Shown here: positions 1 through 12,300 of the stretch, piece by piece
How positions within the stretch are numbered: position 1 is the first letter of the stretch
Layout of the letters: the number at the start of each line of letters is the position of its first letter
From: Helichrysum umbraculigerum
Lineage: Eukaryota; Streptophyta; Magnoliopsida; Asterales; Asteraceae
Direction: 5' to 3'
NCBI GenBank assembly: GCA_949592205.1
Contig: CATIUR010000004.1
Span: 6,017,001 to 6,081,000, forward strand
DNA length: 64,000 bases
Notes under the pieces: generated by a model
What the model saw: the letters and a program-made list of their open reading frames with translations, nothing else
The model's database searches: none
Told to the model about the DNA's origin: nothing
Program-made: the position numbers and the translations under genes

Positions 1-532
1 AGCATATATAGCTATATTCTATATTTCTAGCTTTTTTGTAGAATCATTGGCATTAAAACCCAATCCTACTTTGTGTGGGGCAACTTTAGCCTTTAACTGT
101 TCTTGGTGGGCCCTCTTTCATTATGATAGTGTAGTGCTCTTTCTAAGTGGAACTTCATTTGGGCCCTAAAAGTTCACTCGCTACTTGTGTTTTGCTTCTA
201 CAAACTTTTTCAACACCATCATACAAAGACTCAAGAATACTAATAGGTGTTTGGCCTAGCGGTAGCAAAGATGTCCCACCAGTTGTAGGTTGTGTGTGAG
301 TATATTCTGTTAGTAAAGGAAAAGAAAGATTACTCAAGAATTTGCAGTGTTCTACAAGTATATTGTTTATGCCTTTTGGGCTAGTTAGCTACTTAGCTAG
401 ACAAACATCGCGTGCATTAACACTGGTGGTCACTGTACAGTTCATTTTTGCTGCTGTTAGCATCAATTTAGAACACTGAGTTTGGATTCACTAGATTGTT
501 AAACTTCATTTTGGTTTTCCTTTTTAAAGCAG

Positions 533-703
533 GAAGGAGCAAGCAAAGAGGACATTGAACTACTTCCAAAATTCACATTTCGCTGTGAAGATGGAGCTGG
601 AAAAACTGATGATGAGATACAAGGGCTTTGTGGAGGAGTAATGACTGAATATGGCACTGATACACCCATTGAACATGTTCTGTCACCCGAAGATGCTGTA
701 AGA

Positions 704-777
<74 letters not shown>

Positions 778-1727
778 CCTAACCTCCATCTGTAAAGTTT
801 GAAATGTTGTCGACTAATTTGTAGTGGGTTCAGTTTACAGTCCAACTCTTTATTGTAACATTAACATTGAAGATGGACTTGGGTCCGTGAAATGACTCAA
901 ACCTCAAAAATTCCCTTGTGCTACCCCAATATGATCTACTTTCTCATTTCAAACGACTCTTTAACTTAAATATGAACGGAAAAGGATCTGGGAGCCCAAT
1001 GTAACGTGAAAGTTTCCTAAAAGAAGGAAATGTTGCAACTTGCAATTTGTAAGTGTAAATTTCCCTCGAGTTTACCCGAAAAGGACCTTCCTGTCGTTAT
1101 TAAATATAAGGAGGGAGAGCTAATAACTGGGGCTGTGGACGATTTGGTATGTTGCGGTTTTACGGCGCAACTGTTAGTATACCATTGGAACCAGATATAA
1201 ACGATTTAGGTTGATTTTTGGGGGTTATTTTATATTATCTGTTATCTCTTGTTATATTTTATTTAGTGAAAATAATTAATATAACTATATGAGTATTAAA
1301 CGGTTGATACATAAGAATCTTATAAATATTAATTTGCTTAATCTTTAACTACTCAACCCGGCAACACTTCAGTTAGTATTTACGCTGGTCTATAAACCTG
1401 CCTAACTCATCGTTGTGCTAATCAGAAACACTTCAGGTTTCTTATTTGACTTTTTCTATCAATAGGTTAAGATTGTCACCTTTGATTATTAATGTTTTCT
1501 TATAACTATTTGCTTTCTTGAACCGAACACTCATGTTAATGGTAAACATGTAGGAGTGTTGCATATGCCTCTCAGCCTATGATGATGGAACTGAGCTACG
1601 AGAGCTTCCATGTTCCCATCACTTTCATTGCAGCTGCATAGACAAGTGGCTCTATATCAACGCCACTTGCCCACTCTGTAAGTACAATATCATCAAGAAT
1701 CGCACCCATGGCTGCGAGGAGGTCTAG
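533..1727 (+). CDS. RING-H2 E3 ubiquitin ligase, last two coding exons (5' part outside window)
   Basis: Two coding exons, 533..697 and 1554..1727, join in phase 0 across an 856-base GT-AG intron. The first encodes an acidic linker (reads EGASKEDIELLPKF at its start). The second encodes the RING-H2 finger, with CCICL, then LRELPCSHHFH, CIDKWL and CPLC, the C-x2-C...C-x-H-x2-H...C-x2-C ligand pattern, and stops 17 codons after the last cysteine pair. Family knowledge: this RING next to an acidic linker is typical of plant membrane-anchored E3 ligases of the At1g12760/At1g63170/At4g11680 group, which have N-terminal membrane segments; those would lie upstream of base 1. The finger recruits an E2 for ubiquitin transfer; the substrate is unknown. 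The next gene downstream is an unc-13-like gene, as I recall for At4g11680. No defect is visible in the two exons. Confidence 0.9.
703..772. repeat. (TC)n(AC)n compound microsatellite
   Basis: About 18 TC units followed by about 14 AC units, just inside the donor end of the last intron of the RING-H2 gene. Long open frames across it (Arg-Glu or Val-Cys repeats) are artefacts of the repeat. Confidence 0.95.
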
Positions 1728-4034
1728 TAAGATTATCAGTTTCACCTGTACAAAAATCCTTTAGGGTTACATCAACTTCTGTTTGTTGCGTGTTTGCTTT
1801 TCTCTTTTTGGTTCATAAATCACGATTCGTTGATGTCTTGAAGGCACTGATTAGTGAAGTACCAGTACAACTCATTAAAGTTGTGCCAAACTCTACATTA
1901 TATATGCATCAATTTGTGTGTCATTTGCTGTGGTAATTTGTTATTTCCGTGGATTGAATCACTCATTATTCTAGTCTACACAAACAAATAATAAAACTTG
2001 GTTATGTGGTTGTTTTTTATTTATTGCATGATTCATGAGTTACATTGTAGTATTGATCCATCAACAAAAACAACCTTATCTAAGAAGAGGAATCAAATTG
2101 CCCAAGTATAAGATATGTTCTCAGTATGAATCAGGTTTCAGATCTAACATGATAATGAGAGTTAGTCTATGATGTAAATGTGGGTTTGTTATGTATGCTG
2201 AAGATGAATTATGCACAGTATCATAATTGGTATGTAACAAACATGAGAAACCCAGGGGCGTGAAGGGTTTGGGATTCTGTCAATATGGTCACAAGTTCGA
2301 ATATTATAAACTCCAACTACTTAGGGCCAACTGTCACGGCCTAATAATCCAGAATCGTGGAGTGTTGATGGTTAAAATAGTTCCATGGGTCTGCGGGGTA
2401 TTCGTGTTGCCTTGAGTTTCCCTTACATGTCAACAAAGTTGGTTCAGGTAGGATTTCTCCGGTTACTCCAAGAAAGAAAAAACACTTATCTGACATAAAC
2501 ACCTATATATACTACCCATGAAATATTCATATTGGATGATGATGGCTAGTTTCACTTTTTATTCTTTGATATCTGACTTTCAGCCAAGTGAAATTTTGTA
2601 AACATTCAAGTCAAAATACTATCTTTGTCTCTTTCTAATGTTCATCATTTAGTCTTGGTTTCTTTTGGAATTGTTTAATAGGTGATTATTTAGAGTAATG
2701 CTACGTATGGTAGACTTAAAAATAGACCTATTTTTTTCATTGGATAAATCGTTTTTGGATTATTTTTCTTTTGGAATTTTATTTTTTATAACAAACTTTA
2801 AATAGAACAAAAAGGGATCAAATCTTGAAATCGTTCCTACAACAAAAGGGGTAAGTTTACAATTTTAATTAAGCATATTTAGTCCATCTACTAGCTTGCT
2901 TATATTGAAATGTAATATCACATTCTTTGTATGTTTGCATCGTAACACACATTGTCCCTTTCATAACTAACACGTAAACTACTAATCATAATCTTATCAT
3001 GGCACACATATACGTTACAAGCATTATTCACTTCATGGCACACATATACGTTACAAGCAATACTCAAAGCTAATAAATAAATAAATAAATAAAAAGAGGG
3101 CAAAACTGATCTTGTGTCGTTTTCCATCGACCAGTCTCACGGTCAACATAATGTAGCTAAAACGTGTAACACGTGATTAAATTAATATGGGGATGGAATT
3201 GAACCCGTGACCTCCACTTTTATGCTAAATGTCTCACTAAGCTACAATCGTGGGCACTACTCAAAGTGAATAAGTGATACAACCATAAGCCTTTTCTCGA
3301 CGATTGAATTATTTTGTTAGAAAAGATAATATATGAGCCCAACTAGATCAACATAGTAATGAGAATATGAGATGTTGATGGTAAATACTACTCCGTATAA
3401 AAATGACAAGGAGAAACAAAAAGCTCTACATGTGTGAATCACTAAATGGACTATAGATTAGACTATGCATACTTTTGATCACTAATAATCTACTTTTGAT
3501 CACTAATTGATTGATGTATATGGTTAATTTGAACACACAAATAGTTGCTAATTAAAAGAGACACATGCAATCAAAGGGCAATGGGCATATCGATATTAAG
3601 GTAATACTTCAAAACCATCGTACCGTTGGTTATTTGTGAATCTTATCATATCTTAGATATAATTTAGGAAACACCTTTGTAACATATCATTTGAATTAAA
3701 TTGAATTAATCAATTTAAACCCTATATTTCTAGTTTTTCATTATTTATGGTTTAAATTAAATTCAATTAATCAGTTAAGTCCATCTATTTACTTAGTTTT
3801 TCACTATTAAAAAGTTTTGAAATTTGAAGTAAGGATATACATACTTAAACGCGAACGGTAAACATACATATTTGTCATCTGTTTCAATTTTAAAAACTTA
3901 TAAAAACATATAAAATTTCAATAACGTATATATACACGAGTTTAAGGTCTAATAAATTTATATATTTTTGATAGTGTCGAAGATATTTGGTACTTGTCCC
4001 TTCTTAATGCAATCATATTTCAGTACGACAATAT
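1728..4034. other. Intergenic region, no gene seen
   Basis: AT-rich sequence after the RING-H2 stop codon; the first few hundred bases should hold its 3' UTR. A short direct repeat (GGCACACATATACGTTAC, twice) lies near 3000-3055. The stretch around 3190-3250 resembles widespread degenerate plant repeats (phrase GAACCCGTGACCTCC). No open frame with family resemblance was found on either strand. Confidence 0.7.
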
Positions 4035-4719
4035 AATCATAATGGGGTGGGGTTCAAATGAGAATGGCATTTTAAGTGAGAATTGAGGAACCAATCACAA
4101 TGCTCCATTTTATTTAAGGGTGGAGGGGAATTTTAGTCACTATACATTTTATTTAATTCCAAACAATAAATAGAAAATTAAAAAGGAAAAACTAATATTA
4201 TTATATCTGTTATTATTATACATATACATACAGATGATACATACAACCAAGTACGAACGTAGTCACAGGGGTTTTCAAAAATTATTCAAATTGATCGCAT
4301 AAATCATCAAATCGAAGGTACAATTTTCTTATATTCGACTCAAATACGTCAATTTAAACAACGAACAATCGATTTCTTTAGATTTGTTGTGATTCAATTA
4401 GGTTTTAGTTGTGCGAGTTTCATAGATCGTGGTTTGCGCGAACGTATACAATTTACACGTTATTATGTTCAATTATTTACGATTTGATTAGCGAAAATGC
4501 AATTGTTACTTGATTTTTACGGATTCATCAATCAATTTTCATTGGATTCGAAAAAAACGACCGCGCAATTGTATGAGGATTATGAAACTTTATTCAATTA
4601 AATTGAAAAACTAGTGTAATATCATATGTGTTAGTAGTATCAATTGAAGATTTACTACTCTCTGTAATTGTAATTCGTGTGTTTCAGTTATTCTGTTAAA
4701 ATCAATATAAACAACTGAA

Positions 4720-6890
4720 AGAAAACCTTACAACTAATGACTTTCTATCCAGTAACACATGTGTTACTTTAATAATCTAAAAACATTTATGGTGTAGAAC
4801 ACTATAATGACAGTTATAGAAGAATGTAAAACAAACGATGTGGAGCAATAGATTCAAGTAAATGCTGCGGGTAATAAGTTCTTTTATATTTCTTCTACTA
4901 ATTGTAACACAGTTTGTAGTTATTACTAACACGTGTGATACGGGTTAGTAGCACATGCGAAATAATTCATGTGTTATCATCTTATTGAAAAGTTTCAGAT
5001 GTCGTTTTTTAAAAACATGTGTTACTAACATATATGCTAGTAGTAGTGTTACAGTATGTATGGTCTATATGTTTCGTTGTTAGTTGACATGAATCCTCAA
5101 TAACACTTGCAAAAAAAAAGTTTCAGATGTTGTTTTTTAAAAATTAACACATGTGTTACTAACATATATGTTAGTAGTAGTGTTACAGTAGCTGTGGTCT
5201 ATCTATTTCGTTGTTAGTTGACTAAATGGTAACACATGTCATAAACGCCGGTGTTACTTGGTGCTGGTAACGCAAGTCTTAGTTGTTGAATTTTTATGTT
5301 AAGTAACAAACGTGGAGCCTGATAAAAATCAAAACTTATGGTAGTGCAGTACGAACGAGATAGCTCTAATACAAGAGTTTAAAGTTAATGATCAGGGTCA
5401 TAAAGAAAATGCAAAGGTTGCAGGTAATTTGAATACCACATGTCTTAGCAGTTGACTAACACATGTCTTAGATGTTTACTAACACATGTGTTAGTAGTTG
5501 ACTAAAACATGTGTTAGTCGTTGGCTAACACATGTGTTACTGTGTTATAACACATGTGTTACCGCATGCTAACATATGTGTTATTGAATGTATTTGTCGC
5601 ATGTGTTAGAATGTATCTTATTTTATAAATCATGTGTTACTGTATGCTAACACATGTGTTACAGCATGATAACACATGTGTTACTGAATGTATTTGTCAA
5701 ATGTGATAGAATGTATCTTGTATCATAAACCATGTGTTACTGTATCATAACACATGTGTTACTATATGCTAACACATATGTTAATGTATTCTAACACATA
5801 TGTCTATACATGCTAACACATGTGTTACTGAATATATTTATGATTGTAGTAAGAGACAAGAGTTTGATGAACTCAAAGGAAAAAAGCAGTAAAAGCTGCA
5901 GAAAATAGGATAAATCAATGTGGAAAGTGTGGAAAAAGAGAAAGAGACCATAACATAAGGTCGTGTGACAGATATAATGTAGAGGTAAGGTAAAAGCAGA
6001 AGCGAACGAGAGGGAGAAAGTGAAAGCAGAGGCGAGGAAGATAGCAGAAGAGAAGGCAAATGAAAATGAAGATTGACAATTTTCATATTAACTAACACAT
6101 GTGATACATGTTTATTATCACATATGTTACTGGATGATATAAAGTTGATAACATTTAATGTTGCTTTACATTTCAATTACATTTTTGATAGTGCTTGTTG
6201 AATACTATCTTTCAATTGATATAATAAAATTCATTTCTTATTTTTAGGAAAAAAATGTACAATGTTGCTAGTTCTAACACATTATTATGGTTGATAGGAC
6301 ATGTGTTACAGGTTGCTAACACAAGTGTTAGTGTGATCTAACACAATTGTTATTGCTAATAATAACAAGTGTTAATGGTAGGTAACATAACTGTTAGTGT
6401 GATCTAACACATGAGTTAGTGGAAGGTAACTCAAGTGTTTGCATCATTTTACACAAGTGTTAGTGGTAATAATAACAAGTGTTAGTGGCAGTTAACACAA
6501 GTGTTAGTGTTATCTAACACATGTGTTAGTAATGGGTAACACAAGTGTTAGTAACAGGTAATACAAGTATTAGTAGCAGGTAACGTAAGGGTTAGTGCTA
6601 CTAATAACAAGTGTCCGTGATAGGTAAAACAATTGTTAGTGTTAGCTAACACATGTGTTAGCGGCAGGTAACACAAGTGTTACCGGCACGTAACACAAGT
6701 GTTAGTAGTAAGAATAACAAGTATTAGTGGTAAGTAACAAAATTGTTAGTGTTATCTAACACATGTGTTAGTGGTAGGTAACATATGTGTTAGCGGCATG
6801 TAACACACGTGTTAGCGGTAGGTAACACAAGTGTTAGTGTTATGTAACCCAAGTGCTAGCGGTAGCTAAACCAAGTGTTAGCATTCTGTA
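4720..6890. repeat. Palindromic minisatellite, about 22-bp period, core TAACACATGTGTTA
   Basis: Dozens of copies (I see at least 40) of AACACATGTGTTA and variants such as AACACAAGTGTTAG. They are scattered from about 4720 to 6180 and packed in near-regular tandem from about 6290 to 6890. The tandem unit is about 22 bp, reading TAACACAAGTGTTAGTGG plus a few spacer bases. Each unit is a self-complementary 13-14-mer plus a short spacer, so the period is close to two helical turns. A smaller cluster (AACACTTGTGTTACC) recurs at about 7765, 7920 and 8085. Confidence 0.9.
5871..5993 (+). pseudogene. Zinc-knuckle remnant, MULE/FAR1-type
   Basis: A 40-codon open stretch ending in TAA contains CGKCGKRERDHNIRSC, that is C-x2-C-x6-H-x4-C, preceded by a lysine-rich segment. 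Plant MULE transposases and the domesticated FAR1/FHY3 family end in a similar zinc knuckle, usually with four residues between the second Cys and the His. I infer a decayed 3' end of a transposase; no SWIM or catalytic domain is visible upstream. It could also be chance. Confidence 0.35.
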
Positions 6891-8903
6891 ACCATAGAGC
6901 AGCAGTAAGAAAAAAATGAAATAGTGAAAAAGCAAAACATCCAAACGATTTAGCAAAAAAAACATAAATCATATTGAAGTAAACAAATGTACTCAGGTGC
7001 ATAGAAGCGAACACACATGATTTACCAAAAAAAAAAACATAACCCATACTGTTATTAACAAATGTACTAGATTGCATCGTAGCAATACACCCGATTCCAA
7101 AAAATGTACTTGATTACATCATCAGAACATATAGTTTTCTAAAAACAGCCCATGTGGAATCCTATTCAATGTCTTCTGCTGCTTTTTGTCATCCGCAGCC
7201 TTCCTTTTTTTGTCCTTTTCATCTGGTGATTCAATTCTTGCAACAGATGCTTTTGTTTGCCCATCGCCTTTAATAGCTTTACGCTTCTTTCTACCGGCCT
7301 TATTTGTGTATGGAACTCTGCGATTAATTGTAAGAGAATGAGGAGGATTGTCACCTGAAAAACACCCAATGGAAAATAGAATCAACTCACTAAAACTACT
7401 TTCGTTTACCACTAAAAATATATCCAACCAACTATAGTAGCTACACATATACAGCTACAAACAATAACAGCAACAAAATTTTACAAAATCCATTTCTTTA
7501 ATTTAATAAAAATACTACTATTTCTTTTTATTTGGTAAGGCACTTATACAATCCTTCCACTACAGGAAATCATAATTTGATTGAATAATATTATCTTAAT
7601 AAATGATGATAGCATATTATATATTGACTAAGCACATTACATAAATACAATACTAAAACTGAAAAACACTAAAAATAAACAAAATAGGATTATCACTTGT
7701 GAAAAAAATACAACCCATGACATACCTAAACCATTTACAGACACTAAAATCGGTATAAACAGAACTAACACTTGTGTTACCAAAACCCTAAATTTAAACC
7801 AAGCACATATAAACATTCAATACAATAACAAAACCATAAAAATACAAACCAAACAGACCTAACACTTGTGTAAATTCAAACCATAACAGAGTTAAAAACA
7901 CTTCTAGAAAATAAACATAACTAACACTTGTGTTACCAAAAAACTTGATTCAAATCAAACACATATACAAATTCAATACAACAAACAAAACACTAAATAC
8001 AAACCAAAAAAAGTATCACTTGTGTAAATTCAAAACCACAGCATACCTAAACCACTTGCTGACAGTAAAATCAGTATAAACAGAACTAACACGTGTGTTA
8101 TCAAAACCCTAATTTCAAACCAAACACATTTACACATACAACATGCAATACAACATCAAAACACAAACTAGAAGACAAATAGTAACATATCAGCGCAAAG
8201 CATAAAAAAATAAATATCAAAAAAACTAACGCAATAGCATGGATCTGATAGGTCGAGCGTTAATCGAGCTTGACGAGGTTGTTCCTGCAGCAATCTCCTC
8301 ATGAACATCCATTTACACTGATTATGTTTACACTAATCCATGCTATTTTGATTTTAAACGAGTTTGATAATTAGGGTTTCTCAAAAACGTTTTTTCAGTA
8401 AAAAACGCACCGATAGAAAGGTTAATCGAAGAAAGTAGATGAATAAAATGAAGATGTTAGCATCAACAACGATGATTTGATGATTAATTTGACGGATTTA
8501 GATAGCTAGGGTTTTGGAAGTTAGAATCGTAGAGAAGAAATCAAAAGGAAAGAGAGAGAAGTTTGCATCTGTGTGTGTTTTTTTGAATAAAAGTGAAAAA
8601 GAAATTAAACAATTAAATTGTAAATTTACCATTATGCCCCTCCGCCCAAAATCTAATTTAATTTGATTTTTTTAATTAAATAATGAGGTATTAATCTGGA
8701 CCCTTGATTTGCTAGATCTTGTGGCTCAGATTCATTCCCCCATTCTCACCTTAAACTCTTGTACTCATTTGAACCTTACTCAATCATAATGATGTATTAT
8801 AACTAACTCTTGAGAATATGACAAATAATAATAATTTTAATCTCAACTTAAAATAAATAACTCATACATCTTTTTATCCTTGTTTATTAATATAACTAAT
8901 GTA

Positions 8904-8905
<2 letters not shown>

Positions 8906-8969
<64 letters not shown>
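8906..8969. repeat. (AT)n microsatellite
   Basis: About 30 uninterrupted AT units about 400 bases upstream of the start codon of the unc-13-like gene. The rest of 8792-9371 is AT-rich and presumably holds the promoter and 5' UTR of that gene. Confidence 0.95.
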
Positions 8970-8971
<2 letters not shown>

Positions 8972-9371
8972 GAACTGCACCTAAAGTATGTGTTACACAA
9001 ATCATCACAAACTCAACATATATCATAACTTTTTCGTTAGACATATTTCTAAACAAACAATTAATTATCATGATGAATGATTATGATTTATTATAACGTT
9101 GAGAGGATACCGTTATTAGTCCATAAAAGCCATCGTCATTATTAATAGATTTTCCGTAATCAAATTTATTAAATAAATGTAACAATAAATTATTGTACCT
9201 TGACCATTCAAACAAAGATGGAGGGATACATAGAAAAATCTCAAATAAATAAATAGAAATAAAGGGAAAAAGGTCAAAGAAGTCCGTCAGTACGCCGTTG
9301 GTAACTTCGCGCGTCTCCAAAAACCTTGTTTCCATTTCTCTTTCAATATTATTTTCCACACGCACGAAAAT

Positions 9372-12300
9372 ATGGATTCTTCTTCTTCTTCACCGTTGCT
9401 ACAGCGTTACCGTAAAGATCGCCGTAACCTACTTGAGTTTATCATATCTTCAGGCTTGATTACTGATATTCGATCGTCTTCTGGTTCCGATGATATCGAT
9501 TTTGATTCTATTAGTGCCGATTACGTCCTCGAATGCGTTCAATCCGGCGGTAATTTCTTAATTTTTTAGTTAATTACTTTATTACCTCGTTTCATGTGCT
9601 AAGTAGGTTCATAGTTTGTTTTATGATGACCTGATGTAGCTAATTCTATAGGTCAATGGTTTTGTGTTTCTAACATGTTTGATTTTTGATGCTATGCGAA
9701 TCACTTAACAGTGAAATTGTTTTTATAAAAGTTATTATAATTAAAATAATGATTATAATAGTCTTTTTTTTTTAAATATTCAATCTATGTTTTTATTTTG
9801 AAGTTAACAGTGAACTACTAAACATGAGTAAATGATTAAAGCTGGAATGTGTATATGTGTTTGGAACGGAGTGGTTGATACTATAAAAATAAGAAATGGA
9901 AGATGTAATGGATATACTCATTTGAACGGCATTTGCTATGAATATACAAAAAGACAAAAATCGTTGGTTACTTAATACCGATGAACTAAACTATAGAAAT
10001 GCTAATGCAGGGAGAGGGAGGGGAAGGTGGAGGATGAGTATCACACCATTATAATCTGTGTTATTTTAAAATCTCCCTCTATACTTTTCATAAAGCAGTT
10101 GCTGTTATGTACTTTACCTCTAGTTATGAGTAATATTACACAATTACTAGTGAATTTGTTGTTTTATATATATGTGTATGGTTGTAAGCTCTCAAAACTT
10201 GAAATGTGTGTTTAATAGTACAAAGGGAGTACTAGTTGCTTTTTGGTTTTAGTAAAACTTTGACCGAACTTATGTGTCAATTTCTTTTAATTAGGTGGAG
10301 TGCTTGATGTTTCTAGAGCAACCACAAAGCATACTGATGAATCTATGTTCCCGACAATGGTAAGACTTGTATATATTGTTTCTGGTGTTGCAAGAAACTA
10401 GATAGGACTAAGGACTTTTTGACTGGCTATGTAATATCTTTGTCACTATACATGTTGCAGATATCGTGAATTTTGTTTATGTGGAATATTGCAGTTATTG
10501 GCCAGAGCTTTTGCCCTCACATATTTGAAAATCTGTGGTTTAACTTAGTGTTGCTAGTACTTCCACGTCTGTTGTTTTTCTTGTAGTATATAGCTGATTA
10601 AGTTTGTGAATATGTGCTCAACATGAATGTTAATGTAGGTATTATACTATTATAGACTTCATTTTGCTATGTAAAATGTAATTATTTGGTGGACTTGAAT
10701 ACTTGATGAATACTGGCTACAGAATTCCTGGTACTAGACTTCTGCAATTGAGAGAACTCTATGGACTATTACTTATTTAGTGTACTTATTGTAATTTCTT
10801 ATCTGTTGATTATCTAAAGATTTTGACAACTGTTTCAGCATTTTGCGATCTTTCTTTTGCTGTGTATAGTGTGTTAAACAAGCAATTTTTAACATCTTGC
10901 TGTTGGGGTATGGCAGAATAATTATCGTAATGACAACCATTTTTCTGATTTTTCATAAAAATAAAAGATATGACACATCATTGTCTTTAATTAAAAAAGT
11001 GGCACTTCGTCTCTGACAGCTAAATAGCTAATTAACTTTGTGATAGTTCATTTGAGTTTTTCTGCAGATACAGTCCCAATCTGGAGATTCTTTTTTCCTT
11101 CTGTCTGAACCAGACTCTGCTGGATCTCCACCTCGACGCATACCACCCCCTGTTGAGACCAACTATAGTCACCGTGATAATGGTTCCGAAGCGACTATTT
11201 CCGGGCATGATTTTGTGGTGAATCATTCATATTCAGTACCCTCAAGTTCAAAGTCTACAAAGAAGATGGATTTACCCTCTATAGGACTCCCTGCTATAAG
11301 AACAGGTATTTGTTGTGCTACTACTTAATCCTATGACTAAATGCTGTGATGAAAATACTGTTATTTTTTTCACCTTATGATGAAGTGTAATTCCGTTCAT
11401 CTTTTCTTTCTGTTGGCTTTGCTCTTTAAATAGCCTTTATAGCGATTAGTAAAGCTCCTTTAGACTAATAAGTTGAAGGTGTTTTTTTTAATGACTGATA
11501 CATAGTTTTAGTAACTTTTAAGGGTTGTCGGATGATGACTTGCGGGAATCAGCCTATGAAGTACTCCTTGCATCCATTGCATGTTCTGGGTAATCTTCTC
11601 TTTTTCTTTCTAAATACACACACAGACACACACCCTTCTAGTTATTTATTTTTTTATCTTTACTTTTTTGTTGAAAATTAGTGATCGACTGCATCCTATT
11701 TTATATACTAATTCATTCCATATATGGTGTGAAATATCTGATTGTACTTTGAACATATTGTATCTCTTTTGTTTATTCTGAACATTAGGATCACGATTCA
11801 TTCTTTGGAGAACCCGAAGAAAGATAAGGGATCTAGATTTCTAACGGGTTTGAAAAATAGGAGAGATAGAAGACATATCAGGTCATATTCTGTGGAAAAT
11901 CAATTTGAGCACATTGACACCATTCGAGTCCAAATGCAGGTGTGCCATTTCTTCTTTCATTGTCACATAAAGAAGAGAAAAAGGAAAGTATGAGATGAGA
12001 TAGAATAACTGAACAATTGTCAGAAAAATGTTTGTGTATAGCAACAAACTCCAGAACATGTCCAAAATACAATATTATTCACATTTATTTGTTTAAACAT
12101 ACCTGATTACCTGCTCTATCATTATGGTCTGATTGATCCACCCTTAGCATTGATAGTCTATTGATTGTTATATGTGGTACTGCTCAGTTTTCTTAGATCG
12201 TTCTACCAACTACTGATAGAAAGTAAAATGATAGCTTACGCATCGTTTACACAATGTCTGCTGGCTTAACCAGCCAACCTTAATGTTATTGGAATAATAC

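Larger units (their letters stand above)
4045..8781. mobile_element. Mutator-like (MULE-type) element, 4.7 kb, probably non-autonomous
   Basis: The ends are inverted copies sharing GGTTCAAATGAG and then TTTAAG-GTGAGAATG-like sequence, diverging over roughly 100 bases or more. The element is bounded by a perfect 10-bp direct repeat AATCATAATG at 4035-4044 and 8782-8791. Long inverted ends with a 9-11 bp target duplication are the signature of Mutator-like elements. The interior has no intact transposase, only a short zinc-knuckle-like remnant near 5871-5993. It is dominated by palindromic repeats built on TAACACATGTGTTA. A second element with the same ends lies at 21897-22662. Confidence 0.85.

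Noticed and set aside
245..310. tRNA-like A-box (TTTGGCCTAGCGGTAGC) suggesting a tRNA or SINE
   Set aside because: No B-box consensus at the right distance and no cloverleaf could be drawn; it may be chance within an intron.
2227..2415. 62-codon open frame in the intergenic region
   Set aside because: No family resemblance, no promoter or splice context; expected by chance.
6290..6890. Regular repeat-spacer pattern resembling a CRISPR array
   Set aside because: Spacers are only a few bases, the context is a plant Mutator-like element, and no cas genes exist.
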